Origin: Ianthella basta
Lineage: Eukaryota > Porifera > Demospongiae > Verongiida > Ianthellidae
Reading direction: 5' to 3'
Assembly (NCBI GenBank): GCA_964019415.1
Contig: OZ025879.1
Span: forward strand, 7,722,127-7,786,126
DNA: 64,000 bases
Part shown: positions 36,501 to 50,298 of the stretch, piece by piece
Numbering within the stretch: the first letter of the stretch is position 1
Layout: every line of letters begins with the position of its first letter
Position numbers and translations under genes: made by a program
The notes under the pieces: generated by a model
The model's input: only the letters and a program-made list of their open reading frames with translations
What the model was told of the DNA's origin: nothing
Database searches by the model: none

Positions 36501-38672
36501 TCTTGCTTCATCTTGTCTCATCTTACCTCGTCTTGTCTCATCTTGCTTCATCTTGTCTCATCTTACCTCAATTTAACTCATCTTGTCTCATCTTGCCTCA
36601 TTGTGCCTCATCTTGTCTCATCTTGCTGCATCTTCTCTCATCTTGCCTCATCTTGCCTCATCTTGTCTCATCTTGTCTTGTCTTGCTTCATCTTGTCTCA
36701 TCTTACCTCATCTTGTCTCATCTTGCCTGATCTTTCTTCATCTTGTCTCATCTTCTCTCATCTTGCCTCATCTTGTCTCATCTTGCCTCATATTGTCTTA
36801 TCTTGTCTCATCTTGCCTGATCTTGCCTCATCTTGTCTTACTTGATTGATCTTGCCTCATCTTGTCTCATCTTGCCTCATCTTGTCTCATCTTGCTTCAT
36901 CTTGTCTCATCTTGCCTCATCTTGCCTTGTCTTGCCTCATCTTGTCGCGTCTTGCTTCATCTGGTCTCATCTTGCCTTATTTTGCCTCATCTTGCTTCAT
37001 CTTGCCTCATCTTTCCTCATCTGGTCTCGTCTTGCCTCATCTTGCCTCATCTTGCCTCATCTTGCCTCATCTTTCTCATCTTGCCTCATCTTGTCTCATT
37101 TTGCCTCATCTTGTCTCATCTTGCCTCATCTTGTCTCATCTTGTCTCATCTTGTCTCATCTTGCCTCATCTTGCCTCATCTTGTCTCATCTTGCCTCATC
37201 TTGTCTCATCTTGCCTCATCTTGCCTTGTCTTGCCTCATCTTGTCTCGTCTTGCTTCATCTGGTCTCATCTTGCCTTATTTTGCCTCATCTGGTCTCGTC
37301 TTGTCTCATCCTGCCTCATCTTGCCTCATCTTGTCTCATCTTGCCTCTGCTTGTCTCATCATGCTTCATCTTGTCTCATCTTACCTCATCTTGCCTCATC
37401 TTGCCTCATCTTGCCTCATCTTGTCTTGTCTTGCTTCATCTTGTCTCATCGGGCCTCATCTTGTCTCGTCTTGCGTCATCTTGTCTCATCTTACCTCATC
37501 TTGCCTCATCTTGCCTCATCTTGCCTCATCTTGTCTCATCTTGCTTCATCTTGCTTCTTCTTTCCTCATCTTGTCTTGTCTTGCCTCATCTTGTCTCGTC
37601 TTGTCTCATCTTGCCTCATCTTGCCTCATCTTGCCTCATCTTGTCTCGTCTTGCCTCATCTTGCCTCATCTTGTCTCGTCTTGTCTCATCTGGCCTCATC
37701 TTGTCTCTTCTTGTCTCATCTTGCCTCATTTTGTCTTATCTTGCCTCATATTGTCTCGTCTTCCTCATCTTGTCTCATCTTGACTTGTCTTATCTCATCT
37801 TGCCTCGTCTTGTCTCATCTTGCCCCATCTTGTCTTGTCTTACTTCATCTGGTCTCATCTTGCCTCATCTTGTCTCATCTTGTCTCATCTTGCCAAATCT
37901 TGCATCATCTTGCCAAATCTTTCCTCATCTTACCTCATCTTGCTAAATCTCGTCTCATCTTGCGTCATCTTGTCTCATATTGTCTCATCTTGTCTTGTCT
38001 TGCCTCATCTTGCCTCATCTTGTCTCATCTTGTCTCATCTTGCCTCATCTTGTCTTATCTTGCCTCATATTGTCTCGTCTTCCTCATCTTGTCTCATCTT
38101 GACTTGTCTTATCTCATCTTGCCTCGTCTTGTCTCATCTTGCCCCATCTTGTCTTGTCTTACTTCACCTGGTCTCATCTTGCCTCATCTTGTCTCGTCTT
38201 GTCTCATCTTGCCTCATCTTGTCTCGTCTTGCTTCATCTTGTCTCATCTTGCCAAATCTTGCATCATCTTGCCAAATCTTTCCTCATCTTACCTCATCTT
38301 GCTAAATCTCGTCTCATCTTGCGTCATCTTGTCTCATATTGCCTCATCTTGTCTTGTCTTGCCTCATCTTGCCTCATCTTGTCCTGTCTTGCTTCATATT
38401 GTGTCATCTTCCCTCATCTTGTCTCATCTTGCCTCATCTCTTCTCATCTTGCCACATCTTGCCTCATCTTGCCTCATCTTTTCAAATCTTTTATCGTCTT
38501 GCCAAATCTTACCTCATCTTGCCTCATCTTGCCACATCTTGTCTCGTCTCACTTCATCTTGTCTCATCTTGCCGCATCTTGTCTCATCTTGCCTCATCTT
38601 GCTTCATCTTGCCTCATCTCTCCTCATATTGTCTCGTCTTGCTTCATCTTGTCTCATCTTGCCTCATCTGGC
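33546..38672. repeat. 10-bp satellite, type 1, block 3
   Basis: 5.1 kb of decamers with local duplications: a 180-bp repeat (33571 and 33751), a 300-bp repeat (33982 and 34282), a 759-bp repeat (34282 and 35041) and a 319-bp repeat (37761 and 38080). Confidence 0.97.
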
Positions 38673-39136
38673 CATCAGTGCATCCCATAAGGGGTCCAGT
38701 GCAACCTATAGGTGGTCCAGTGCGTTCTATAGGGAGTCCAGTGCAACTTGTAGGGGGTCCAGTGCATCCTGTAGGGGGTCCAGTGCATCCTGTAAGGGGT
38801 CCAGTGCATCCTGTAGTGGGTCCAGTGCATCCGATAAGGGGTCCAGTGTAACCCATAGGTGGTCCAGTGCGTCCTATAGGGGGTCCAGTGCATGTTGCCG
38901 GTGGTCCAGTGCATGTTGCCGGTGGTCCAGTGCATCCTGTAGTGGGTCCAGAGCATCCTGTAGTGGGTCCAGTGCATCTTGTAGGGGGTCCAGGGAATCC
39001 CATAAGGTGTCCAGTGCATCCAATAAGGGGTCCAGTGCAACCTATAGGGAGTCTTGTGCGTTTTATTGGGGATCAAATGCATCTCGTAGGGGGTCCAGTG
39101 CAACCTGTAGGGGGTCCAGTGCATCTTACCGGGGAT
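38673..39136. repeat. 21-bp satellite, block 3
   Basis: About 22 units. Includes a local variant, GTCCAGTGCATGTTGCCGGTG, twice in a row near 38886-38928. Entry junction identical to blocks 2 and 4. Confidence 0.95.
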
Positions 39137-40194
39137 CTTTCATCATCTTGCCTCATCTTGTCTCGTCTTGCTTCATCATCTCTTATCTTGCCTCATCTTG
39201 TATCATCTTACCTAATCTTGCTTCATCTCGTCTCATCTTGTCTCATCTTGTCTCATCTTGCCTCATCTAGCTTCATCTTGCCTCATCTTGCCTCATCTTG
39301 CCTCATCTTGTCTCATCTTGTCTCATCTATCCTCATCTAGCTTCATCTTGCCTCATCTTTCCTCATCTTGCCTCATCCTTCCTCAATTGGTCTCGTCTTG
39401 CCTCATCTTGCCTTATCTTGTCTCGTCTTGTCTCATCTTGCCTCATCTTGTCTCATCTTGTCTCATCTTGCCTCATATTTTCTCGTCTTGCTTCATCTTG
39501 TATCATCTGGCCAAATCTGTTCTAATCTTACCTGATCTCGTATTATCTTGTCTCATCTTGCCTCATCTTGTCTCATCTTGCCTCGTCTTTCCTCATCTTA
39601 CCTCATCTTGTCTTGTCTTGTCTCATCTTGCCTCGTCTCATCTCATCTTGCCTCATCTTGTCTCGTCTCGCTTCATGTTGTCTAATTTTGCCAAATATTG
39701 CCTCATCTTGCCAAAACATTCCTCATCTTGCCTCATCTTGTCTCATCTTACTTAATCTTGCCTCATCTTATCTCGTCTTACTTCATCTCGTCTCATTTTG
39801 CCTCATCTTGTCTCATCTTGCCTCATCCTGCTTCATCTTGCCTCATCTTGCCTCATCTTGTCATATCTTTTCTCATCTTGCCTTATCTTGTCTCATCTTG
39901 CCTCATCTTGTCTCGTCTTGCCTCATCTTGTCTCATCTTGCCTCATCTTGTCTAATCTTGCCTCATCTTGCCTCATCTTGTACCATCTTGCTTCATATTG
40001 TCTCATCTTTCCAAATCTTTCCTGATCTTGCCTCATCTTGTCTCATCTTGCCAAATCTTACCTCATCTTGCCTCATCTTGCCATATCTTGTCTCGTCTCA
40101 CTTCATCTTGTCTCATCTTGCCTCATCTTGCTTCATCTTGCCTCATCTCTCCTCATATTGTCTCGTCTTGCTTCATCTTGTCTCATCTTGCCAT
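39137..40194. repeat. 10-bp satellite, type 1, block 4
   Basis: About 1.06 kb of decamers. The last 160 bp repeat the same ordered variants seen before the other 21-bp blocks. Confidence 0.95.
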
Positions 40195-42795
40195 CAGTGC
40201 ATCCCATAAGGGGTCCAGTGCAACCTATAGGTGGTCCAGTGCGTTGTATAGGGGGTCCAGTGCATGTTGTAGGGGGTCCAGTGCATCTTGCCGGGGGTCC
40301 AGTGAATCCTGTAGGGGGTCCAGTGCATCCCATAAGGGACCAGTGCAACCTTTAGGTGGTACTGTGCGTCCTATAGGGGGTCCAGTGCATCCTGTGTGGG
40401 TCCAGTGCATCTTGTAGGGGGTTCAGTCCATCCCATAAGGGGTATAGTGGAACCTATAGGGGGTCCACTGTGTCGTATAGGGGGTCAAGTGCATGTTATA
40501 GGGGGTCCAGTGCAACCTGTAGGGGGTCCAGTGCATCCTGTAGGGGGTCCAGTGCATCCTGTAGGGGTTCAGTGCATCCTGTAGGGGGTCAAGAGCATCC
40601 TGTAGTGGGTCCAGTGCATCCTGTAGGGGGTCCAGTGCATCCTGTAGGGGGTCCAGTGCATCCTGTAGGTTGTCCAGTGCATCCGATAAGGGGTCCAGTG
40701 TAACCCATAGGTGGTCCAGTGCATCATATAGGGGGTCCAGTGCATCCTGTAGTGGGTAGAGTGCATCTTGTAGGGAGTCCAGTGAATCCCATAAGGTGTC
40801 CAGTGCATCCAAAAAGGGGTCCAGTGCAACCTATAGGGGGTCTAGTGTGTCTTATAGGGGGTCAAATGCATCTCGTGGGGGGTCCAGTGCAACCTGTAGG
40901 GGATCCAGTGCATCCTGTAGGGAGTCCAGTGCATCCTATTAGGGGTCCAGTGCAACCTTTAGGTGGTCCAGTGCATCTTACCGGGGATCCAGTGCACCCT
41001 GTAGTGGGTCCAGTGCATCTTGTAGGGGGTCCGGTGCATCCTGTAGTGGGTCCATGCCATCCCATAAGGCATCCAGTGCAACCAATAGAGGGTCCACTGT
41101 GTCCTATATGGTGTCCAGTGCATGTCGTAGGGGGTCCAAAGCAACCTGTAGTGGGTCCAGTGCATCCTGTAGGCGGTCCAGTGCATCCAGTAGGGAGTCC
41201 AGTGCATCTTGTAGGGGGTTCAGTGCAATCCTGTAGGGTGTCCAGTGCATCCTGTAGGGGGTCCAGTGCATCCAGTAGGGAGTCCAGTGCATCTTGTAGG
41301 GGGTCCAGTGCAATCCTGTAGGGGGTTCAGTGCAATCCTGTAGGGTGTCCAGTGCATCCTGTATGGGGTCCAGTGCATCTTGTAGGGGGTCCAGTGCATC
41401 TTTTAGGGGATCCAGTTTATCCTGTAGGGGGTCCAGTGCATCTTTTAGGAGGTCCAGTGCATCTTGTAGGGGGTTTAGTGCAATCCTGTATGGGGTCCAG
41501 TGTATCCTGTAGTGGGTCCAGTGCATCTTTTAGGGGATCCAGTTTATCCTGTAGGGGGTCCAGTGCATCTTTTAGGAGGTCCAGTGCATCCTGTAGGGGA
41601 TCCAGTGCATCCTGTAGGGGATCCAGTGCCCCCTGTAGGGGTCCAGTGCATCCTGTAGGGGATCTAGTGCATCACATAAGGGGTCCAGTGCAACCCATAG
41701 GGGGTCCAGTGCGCCCTATAGGGGGTCCAGTGCATCCAGTAGGAGGTCCAGTACATCGTGTAAGGGGTCCAGTGCATCCTGTAGGAGGTCCAGTGCATCG
41801 TGTAAGGGGGCCAGGGCAACCTATAGGGGGTCCAGTGTGTCCAATTGGGGGTCCAGTGCATCCTGTAGGGGGTGCAGTGCAACCTATTGGGGGTCCAGTG
41901 CATCCCATAAGGGGTCCAGTGCAACCTATTGGGGGTCCAGTGCACCCCATAAGGGGTCCAGTGCATCCTGTAGGGGGTCCAGTGCATCTTGTAGGGGTCC
42001 AGTGCATCTTGTAGGGGGTTCAGTGCATCCTGTAGGGGATCCAGTGCATCCTTTAGGGGGGCCAGTGCATCCTGTAGGAGGCCCTGTACATCCTGTAGGG
42101 GTCCAGTGCATCTTCTCGGGGGTACAGTGCATCCTGTAGGGGATCCAGTGCATCCTGTAGGGGATCTAGCGCATCCTGTAGGGGGTCCAGTACATCTTGT
42201 AGGGCGTCCTGTGCATCCTGTAGGGGGTCCAGTACATCTTGTAGGGGGTCCAGTGCATCATGTAGGGGGTCCAGTGCAACCTTTAGGGGGTCCAGTGCAT
42301 CCCATAAGCGGTCCAGTGCAACCTGTGGGGATCCAGTGCATCCCATAAGGGGTCTAGTGCAACCCATAGGGGGTCCAGTGCGCCCTATAGGGGGTCCAGT
42401 GATTCCCATACGGTATCCAGTGCAACCCATAGGGGATCCAGTGCATCCTATAGGGGGTCCAGTGCATCTTGTAGGGGGTCTAGTGCATCCAGTAGGGGAT
42501 CCAGTGCATCATGTAGGGGGTACAGTGCAACCTATTGGGGGTCGAGTGCATCTCATAGGGGGTCCAGTGCATCTTGTAGGGGTCCAGTGCATCTTGTAGG
42601 GGGTTCAGTGCATCCTGTAGGGGATCCAGTGCATCCTTTAGGGGGGCCAGTGCATCCTGTAGGAGGCCCTGTACATCCTGTAGGGGTCCAGTGCATCTAC
42701 TCGGGGGTACAGTGCATCCCGTAGGGGATCCAGTGCATCCTGTAGGGGATCTAGCGCATCCTGTAGGGGGTCCAGTGCATTTTGTAGGGGGTCAT
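40195..42795. repeat. 21-bp satellite, block 4 (largest)
   Basis: About 124 units over 2.6 kb with internal duplication: the order around 42000-42170 (GTTCAGTGCATCCTG, AGGCCCTGTACATCC, CTCGGGGGTACAG) recurs at 42595-42770, an offset of about 597 bp. Confidence 0.95.
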
Positions 42796-45700
42796 GTCTC
42801 ATCTTACCTCATCTTGCCTCATCTTGCCTCATCTTTCTTCATCTTGTCTCATCTTGTCTCATCTTGCCTCATCGTGTCTCATCTTGTTTTATCTTGTCTC
42901 ATCTTGCCTCATCTTGACTCATCTTGTCTCGTCTTGCGTCATCTTGTCTCATCTTACCTCATTTTACCTGATCTTGCCTCATCTTGACTCATCTTGTCTC
43001 GTCTTGCATCATCTTGTCTTATCTTACCTCATTTTACCTGATCTTGCCTCATCTTGTCTTATCTTGTCTCATCTTGTCTCGTCTTGTCTCATCTTGCCTC
43101 ATATTGCCTCATCATCTGGTCTCATCTTGCCTCATCTTGTCTCATCTTGTCTCATATTGCCTCATCTTGCCTCATCTTGTCTCGTCTTGCCTCATCTTGC
43201 CTCATCTTGTCTCGTCTTGTCTCATCTTGCCTCATCTTGTCTCGTCTTCCTCATCTTGCCTCATCTTGTCTCATCTTGCCTTATCTTGTCTTGTCTTACT
43301 TCATCTTGCCTCATCTTGTCTCATCTTGTCTCATCTTGCCAAATCTTGTATCATCTTGCCAAATCTTTCCTTGTCTTACCTCATCTTGCCAAATCTCGTC
43401 TCATCTTGTCTCATCTTGCGTCATCTTGTCTGATCTTGCCTCATCTTGTCTCATGTTGTCTCATCTTGCCTCATTTTGTCTCATCTTGCCAAATCTTGTA
43501 TCATCTTGCCAAATCTTTCCTTGTCTTACCTCATCTTGCCAAATCTCGTCTCATCTTGTCTCATCTTGCGTCATCTTGTCTGATCTTGCCTCATCTTGTC
43601 TCATCTTGTCTCATCTTGTCTCGTGTTGTCTCATCTTGCCTCGTCTTGTCTCATGGTGTCTCATCTTGTCTTGTCTTTCTTCATCTGGTCTCATCTTGCC
43701 TCATTTTGTCTTGTCTTGCCTCATCTTGCCTCATCTTGTCTCGTGTTGTCTCATCTTGCCTCGTCTTGTCTCATGGTGTCTCATCTTGTCTTGTCTTTCT
43801 TCATCTGGTCTCATCTTGCCTCATTTTGTCTTGTCTTGTCTCATCTGGCCTCATCCTGTCTTGTCTTGCTACATCTTGTCTCATCTTGCCAAATCTTGTC
43901 TCATCTTGCGAAATATTTTATATTCTTGCCTAATCTTGCCAAATCTTTCCTCATCTTTCCTCATGTTGTCTCATCTTACCTTATCTTGCCTCATCTTGTC
44001 TCGTCTTACTTCATCTCGTCTCATCTTGCCTCATCTTGTCTCGTCTTGCTTCATCTTGCCTCACCTGGCCTCATCTTGTCTCATCTTACCTCATCTTGCC
44101 TCATCTTGTCTCATCTTGTCTATTCTTGCTTCATCTTGTCTCATCTTACCTCGTCTTGCCTCATCTTGCCTCATCTTGCCTCATCTTGTCTCATATTTTC
44201 TCATCCTGCCTCATCTTGTCTCATCTTGCTTCATCTTGCCTCATCTTTCCTCACCTTTCTGGTCTTGCCTCATCTTGTCTCGTCTTGTCTCATCTTGCCT
44301 CATATTGCCTCATCTTGCCTCATCTTGTCTCGTCTTGTCTCATCTTGCCTCATATTGCCTCATCTTGCCTCATCTTGTCTCGTCTTGCCTCATCTTGCCT
44401 CATCTTGTCTCGTCTTGTCTCATCTTGCCTCATCTTGTCTCGTCTTCCTCATCTAGCCTCATCTTGTCTCGTCTTATCTCATCTTGCCTCATCTTGTCTC
44501 ATCTTGCCTTATCTTGTCTTGTCTTACTTCATCTGGTCTCATCTTGCCTCATCTTGTCTCATCTTGTCTCATCTTGCCTCATCTTGTTTCGTCTTGCTAC
44601 ATCTTGTCTCATCTTGCCAAATCTTGTATCATCTTGCCAAATCTTTCCTTATCTTACCTCATCTTGCCAAATCTCGTCTCATCTTGTCTCATCTTGCGTC
44701 ATCTTGTCTGATCTTGCCTCATCTTGTCTCATCTTGCCTCATCTTGCCTCATCTTGCCTCATCTTGTCTCATGTTGTCTCACCTTGCCTCGTCTTGTCTC
44801 ATGGTGTCTCATCTTGTCTTGTCTTTCTTCATCTGGTCTCATCTTGCCTCATTTTGTCTTGTCTTGTCTCATCTGGCCTCATCCTGTCTCGTCTTGCTAC
44901 ATCTTGTCTCATCTTGCCAAATCTTGTCTCATCTTGCGAAATATTTTATATTCTTGCCTAATCTTGCCAAATCTTTCCTCATCTTTCCTCATGTTGTCTC
45001 ATCTTACCTTATCTTGCCTCATCTTGTCTCGTCTTACTTCATCTCGTCTCATCTTGCCTCATCTTGTCTCGTCTTGCTTCATCTTGCCTCATCTGGCCTC
45101 ATCTTGTCTCGTCCTGCGTCATCTTGTCTCATCTTACCTCATCTTGCCTCATCTTGTCTCATCTTGTCTATTCTTGCTTCATCTTATCTCATCTTACCTC
45201 GTCTTGCCTCATCTTGCCTCATCTTGCCTCATCTTGTCTCATATTTTCTCATCCTGCCTCATCTTGTCTCATCTTGCTTCATCTTGCCTCATCTTTCCTC
45301 ACCTTTCTGGTCTTGCCTCATCTTGTCTCGTCTTGTCTCATCTTGCCTCATATTGCCTCATCTTGCCTCATCTTGTCTCGTCTTGTCTCATCTTGCCTCA
45401 TCTTGTCTCGTCTTGTCTCATCTTGCCTCATCTTGTCTCATCTTCCTCATCTTGCCTCATCTTGTCTCGTCTTATCTCATCTTGCCTCATCTTGTCTCAT
45501 CTTGCCTTATCTTGTCTTGTCTTACTTCATCTGGTCTCATCTTGCCTCATCTTGTCTCATCTTGTCTCATCTTGCCTCATCTTGTTTCGTCTTGCTACAT
45601 CTTGTCTCATCTTGCCAAATCTTTCCTTATCTTACCTCATCTTGCCAAATCTCGTCTCATCTTGTCTCATCTTGCGTCATCTTGTCTGATCTTGCCTCAT

Positions 45701-48700
45701 CTTGTCTCATCTTGCCTCATCTTGCCTCATCTTGCCTCATCTTGTCTCATGTTGTCTCATCTTGCCTCGTCTTGTCTCATGGTGTCTCATCTTGTCTTGT
45801 CTTTCTTCATCTGGTCTCATCTTGCCTCATTTTGTCTTGTCTTGTCTCATCTGGCCTCATCCTGTCTCGTCTTGCTACATCTTCTCTCATCTTGCCAAAT
45901 CTTGTCTCATCTTGCAAATATTTTATATTCTTGCCTAATCTTGCCAAATCTTTCCTCATCTTTCCTCATGTTGTCTCATCTTACCTTATCTTGCCTCATC
46001 TTGTCTCGTCTTACTTCATCTCGTTTCATCTTGCCTCATCCTGTCTCATCTTTCCTCATCTTGCCTCATTTTATCATATCTTGTCTCATCTTGCCTCATC
46101 TTGTCTCGTCTTGCTTCATCTTATCTCATCTTGCTTAATCTTGCCTCATATTGTCTCGTAATGCTTCATCTTATCTCATCTTGCCTCATCTTGCCTCTTC
46201 TTGTCTCGTCTTGCCTCATCTTGTCTCATCTTGCCACATCTTGCCTCATCTTGCCACATCTTGCCTCATCTTACCTCATCTTGCCTCATATTGCCTCATC
46301 TCGTCTTGTCTTGCTTCATCTTGTCTCATCTTGCCACATCTTGTCTCGTCTTGTCTCATCTAGCCTCATCATGCATCATCTTGTTTCATCTTGTCAAATC
46401 TTGTCTCATCTTGCAAAATTTTTCCTTATCTTTTCTCATCTTGCCTCATCTTGTCTCATCTTGCCTCATCTTGCCTCATCTTGCCTCATCTTGTTCCATC
46501 TTGCTTGATATTGTCTCATCTTCCCTGATCTTGCCTCATCTCACCAAATCTGTCCAGATCTTGCCTCATCTTGCCTCATCTTGTCTTGTCTCACTTCATC
46601 TGATCTCATTTGCCTCATCTAGTCTCGTTTTGTCTCATCTTGCCTCGTCTTGCTTCATCTTGTCTCATCTTGCCAAATCTTGTATCATCTTACCAATTCT
46701 TTCCTCATCTTACCTTATCTTTCCAAATCTCGTCTCATCTTGTCTCATCTTGCCTCATCTTGTGTTGTCTTGCCTCATCTTACCTCATCTTGTCTCGTGT
46801 TGTCTCATCTGGCCTCATCTTGTCTGGTCTTTCTTCATCTTGTATCATCTTGCTAAATCTTTCCTCATCTTGCCAAATCTCGTCTCATCTTGTCTCATCT
46901 TGCCTCATATTGTCTTGTCTTGCCTCATCTTACCTCATCTTGTCTCGTCTTGTCTCATCTTGCATCTTCTTGTCGCATCTTGCCTCATCTTGTCTCGTCT
47001 TGCTTCATCTTGTCTCATCTTGCCAAATCTTGTCTCATCTTGCCAAATCTTTAAACATCTTGCCTCATCTTGCCAAATCTTTCCTCATCTTTCCTCATGT
47101 TGTCTCGTCTTGCTTCATCTACTCTCATCTTGCCTCGTCTTGTCTCGTCTTTCTTCATCTTGTATCATCTTGCTAAATCTTTCCTCATCTTGTCAAATCT
47201 CGTCTCATCTTGTCTCATATTTTCTCATCTTGTCTCATCTTCCTCATCGAGCTTCATCTTGCCTCATCTTACCTCATCTTGTCTCATCTTGTCTCTACTT
47301 GCCTTATCTTGTCTCGTCATGCTTCATCTTGTCTAATCTTGCCTCATCTTGCCTCATATTGTCTCGTCATGCTTCATCTTATCCCATCTTCCCTCATCTT
47401 GTCTCATCTTGCTTCATCTTGTCTCATCTTGTCTCATCTTTCCTCGTCTTGTCTCGTCTTGCGTCATCTTGTCTCATCTTGCCTCATCTTGCCTCATATT
47501 GTCTCGTCATGCTTAATCTAGTCTCATCTTGCCTGATCTTGCCTCATCTCGTCTCATCTTGCCTCATGTTGTCTCATCTTGCCTCATCTTGCCTCATCTT
47601 GCCTCATCTTGCCTCATCTTACCTCATCTTGCCTCATCTTGCCTCATCTTGTCTCGTCTTGTCTCATCTTGTCTCATCTTGTCTCATCTTGCCTCATCTT
47701 TCCTCATCTTGCCTCATCTCTCCTCATCTTGTGTCGTCTTATCTCATATTGTCTCATCTTGCTTCATCTTGCCTCATCATGTCTCATCTTGCCTCATCAT
47801 GTCTCATCTTGCCTCACCTTGTCTCATCTTGCCTCATCTTGTCTCATCTTGTCTCATCTTGCCTCATCTTGTCTCGTCTTGCCTCATTTTGCCTCATCTT
47901 GTCTCGTCTTGCCTCATCTTGTCTCCTCTTGCCTCATCTTGTCTCATCTTACTTTATCTTGCCTCATATTGTCTCATCTTGCCTCATCTTGCCTCATCTT
48001 GCCTCATCTTGTCTCATCTTGCCTCATCTTATCTCGTCTTGCCTCATCTTGCCTCATCTTGCCTCATCTTGGTTCATCTTGCTTCATCTTGCCTCATCTA
48101 GTCTCATCTTGCCTCATCTTGTCTCATCTTGCCTCATCTTGTCTCGTCTTGCTTCATCTTGTCTCATCTTACCTCGTCTTGTCTCATATTTTGTCATCTT
48201 GTCTCATCTTGCCTCATCTTGTCTCATCTTGCCTCATGTTGCCTCGTCTTGCCTCATCTTGTCTCGTCTTGCTTCATCTGGTCTCATCTTACCTCATCTT
48301 GTCTCATCTTACCTAATCTTGCCTCATCTTGTCTCATCTTACTTCATCTCGTCTCATATTTCCTCATCTTGTCTCATCTTGCCTCATCTTATCACGTCTT
48401 GCCTCATCTTGCCTCATTTTGCCTCATCTTGCTTCATCTTGCCTCATCTTGTCTCATCTTGCCTCATCTTGTCTCATCTTGCCTCATCTTGTCTCATCTT
48501 GCCTCATCTTGTCTCATCTTACCTCATCTTGTCTCGTCTTGCTTCATCTTGTCTCATCTTACCTCGTCTTGTCTCATATTTTATCATCTTGTCTCATCTT
48601 GCTTCATCTGGTCTCATCTTGCCTGATCTTGTCTCATCTTGCCTCATCTTATCTCGTCTTGCCTCATCTTGCCTCATCTTGCCTCATCTTGGTTCATCTT

Positions 48701-50298
48701 GCTTCATCTTGCCTCATCTAGTCTCATCTTGCTTCATCTTGTCTCATCTTGCCTCGTCTTGTCTCATATTTTGTCATCTTGTCTCATCTTGCCTCGTCTT
48801 GTCTCATCTTGCCTCATGTTGCCTCGTTTTGCCTTGTCTTGCCTCATCTTGTCTCGTCTTGCTTCATCTGGTCTCATCTTACCTCATCTTGTCTCATCTT
48901 ACCTAATCTTGCCTCATCTTGTCTCATCTTACTTCATCTCGTCTCATATTTCCTCATCTTGTCTCATCTTGCCTCATCTTATCTCGTCTTGCCTCATCTT
49001 GCCTCATTTTGCCTCATCTTGCTTCATCTTGCCTCATCTTGTCTCATCTTGCCTCATCTTGTCTCATCTTGCCTGATCTTGTCTCATCTTGCCTCATCTT
49101 ATCTCGTCTTGCCTCATCTTGTCTCGTCTTGCTTCATCTTGTCTCATCTTACCTCGTCTTGTCTCATATTTTATCATCTTGTCTCATTTTGCTTCATCTG
49201 GTCTCATCTTGCCTCATCTTGTCTCATCTTACCTAATCTTGCCTCATCTTGTCTCATCTTACTTCATCTCGTCTCATATTTCCTCATCTTGTCTCATCTT
49301 GCCTCATCGAGCTTCATCTTGCCTCATCTTGTCTCATCTTGTCTCATCTTGTCTCATCTTGCCTTATGTTGTCTTGTCATGCTTCATCTTGTCTCATCTT
49401 GCCTCATATTGTCTCGTCATGCTTCATCTTATCCCATCTTCCCTCATCTTCCCTCATCTTGTCTCATCTTGTCTCATCTTGTCTCATCTTGTCTCATCTT
49501 TCCTTGTCTTGTCTCGTCTTGCGTCATCTTGTCTCATCTTGCTTAATTTTGCCTCGTCTTGCCTCATCATGTCTCATCTCTTCTCATCATGTCTCATCTT
49601 GCCTCATCTTGCCTCATCTTGCCTCATCTTGTCTCGTCTTGCCTCATTTTGCCTCATCTTGTCTCGTCTTGCCTCATCTTGTCTCCTCTTGCCTCATCTT
49701 GTCTCATCTTACTTTATCTTGCCTCATCTTGTCTCATCTTGCTTCATCTAGTCTCATCTTGCCTCATCTTGACTCATCTTGTCCTGTCTTGCTTCATATT
49801 TTGTCATCTTCCCTCATCTTGCCTCATCTCTTCTCATCTTGCCACATCTTGCCTCATCTTTTCAAATCTTTTCTCGTCTTGCCAAATCTTACCTCATCTT
49901 GCCTCATCTTGCCACATCTTGTCTTGTCTTGCTTCATCTTGTCTCATCATACCTCATTTTACCTCATCTTGCCTCATCTTGTCTTATCTTGTTTCATCTT
50001 GCCTGATCTTGCCTCATCTTGTCTCATCTTGATTGATCTTGCCTCATCTTGTCTGATCTTGCCTCATCTTGTCTCATCTTGCCTCGTCTTGTCTCATCTT
50101 GCCTCGTCTTGCCTTGTTTTGCCTCGTCTTGCCTCGTCTTGCCTCATCTGGTGTCATCTTGCCTCATTTTGCCTCATCTTGTTTCATCTTGCCTCATCTT
50201 GTCTCATCTTGCCTCTTCTTGTCTCGTCTCGCTTCATCTTGCTCATCTTTCCTCATCGGGCCTCATCTTGTATCGTCTTGCTTCCTCTTGTCTCATTG
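42796..50298. repeat. 10-bp satellite, type 1, block 5
   Basis: 7.5 kb of decamers. Higher-order copies are marked by AAATATTTTATATTCTTGCC at about 43918, 44940 and 45917 (about 1 kb spacing), by 120-150-bp repeats near 43340-43860, and by TTCATCTCGTCTCATATTTC at 48342, 48932 and 49262. Confidence 0.97.
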
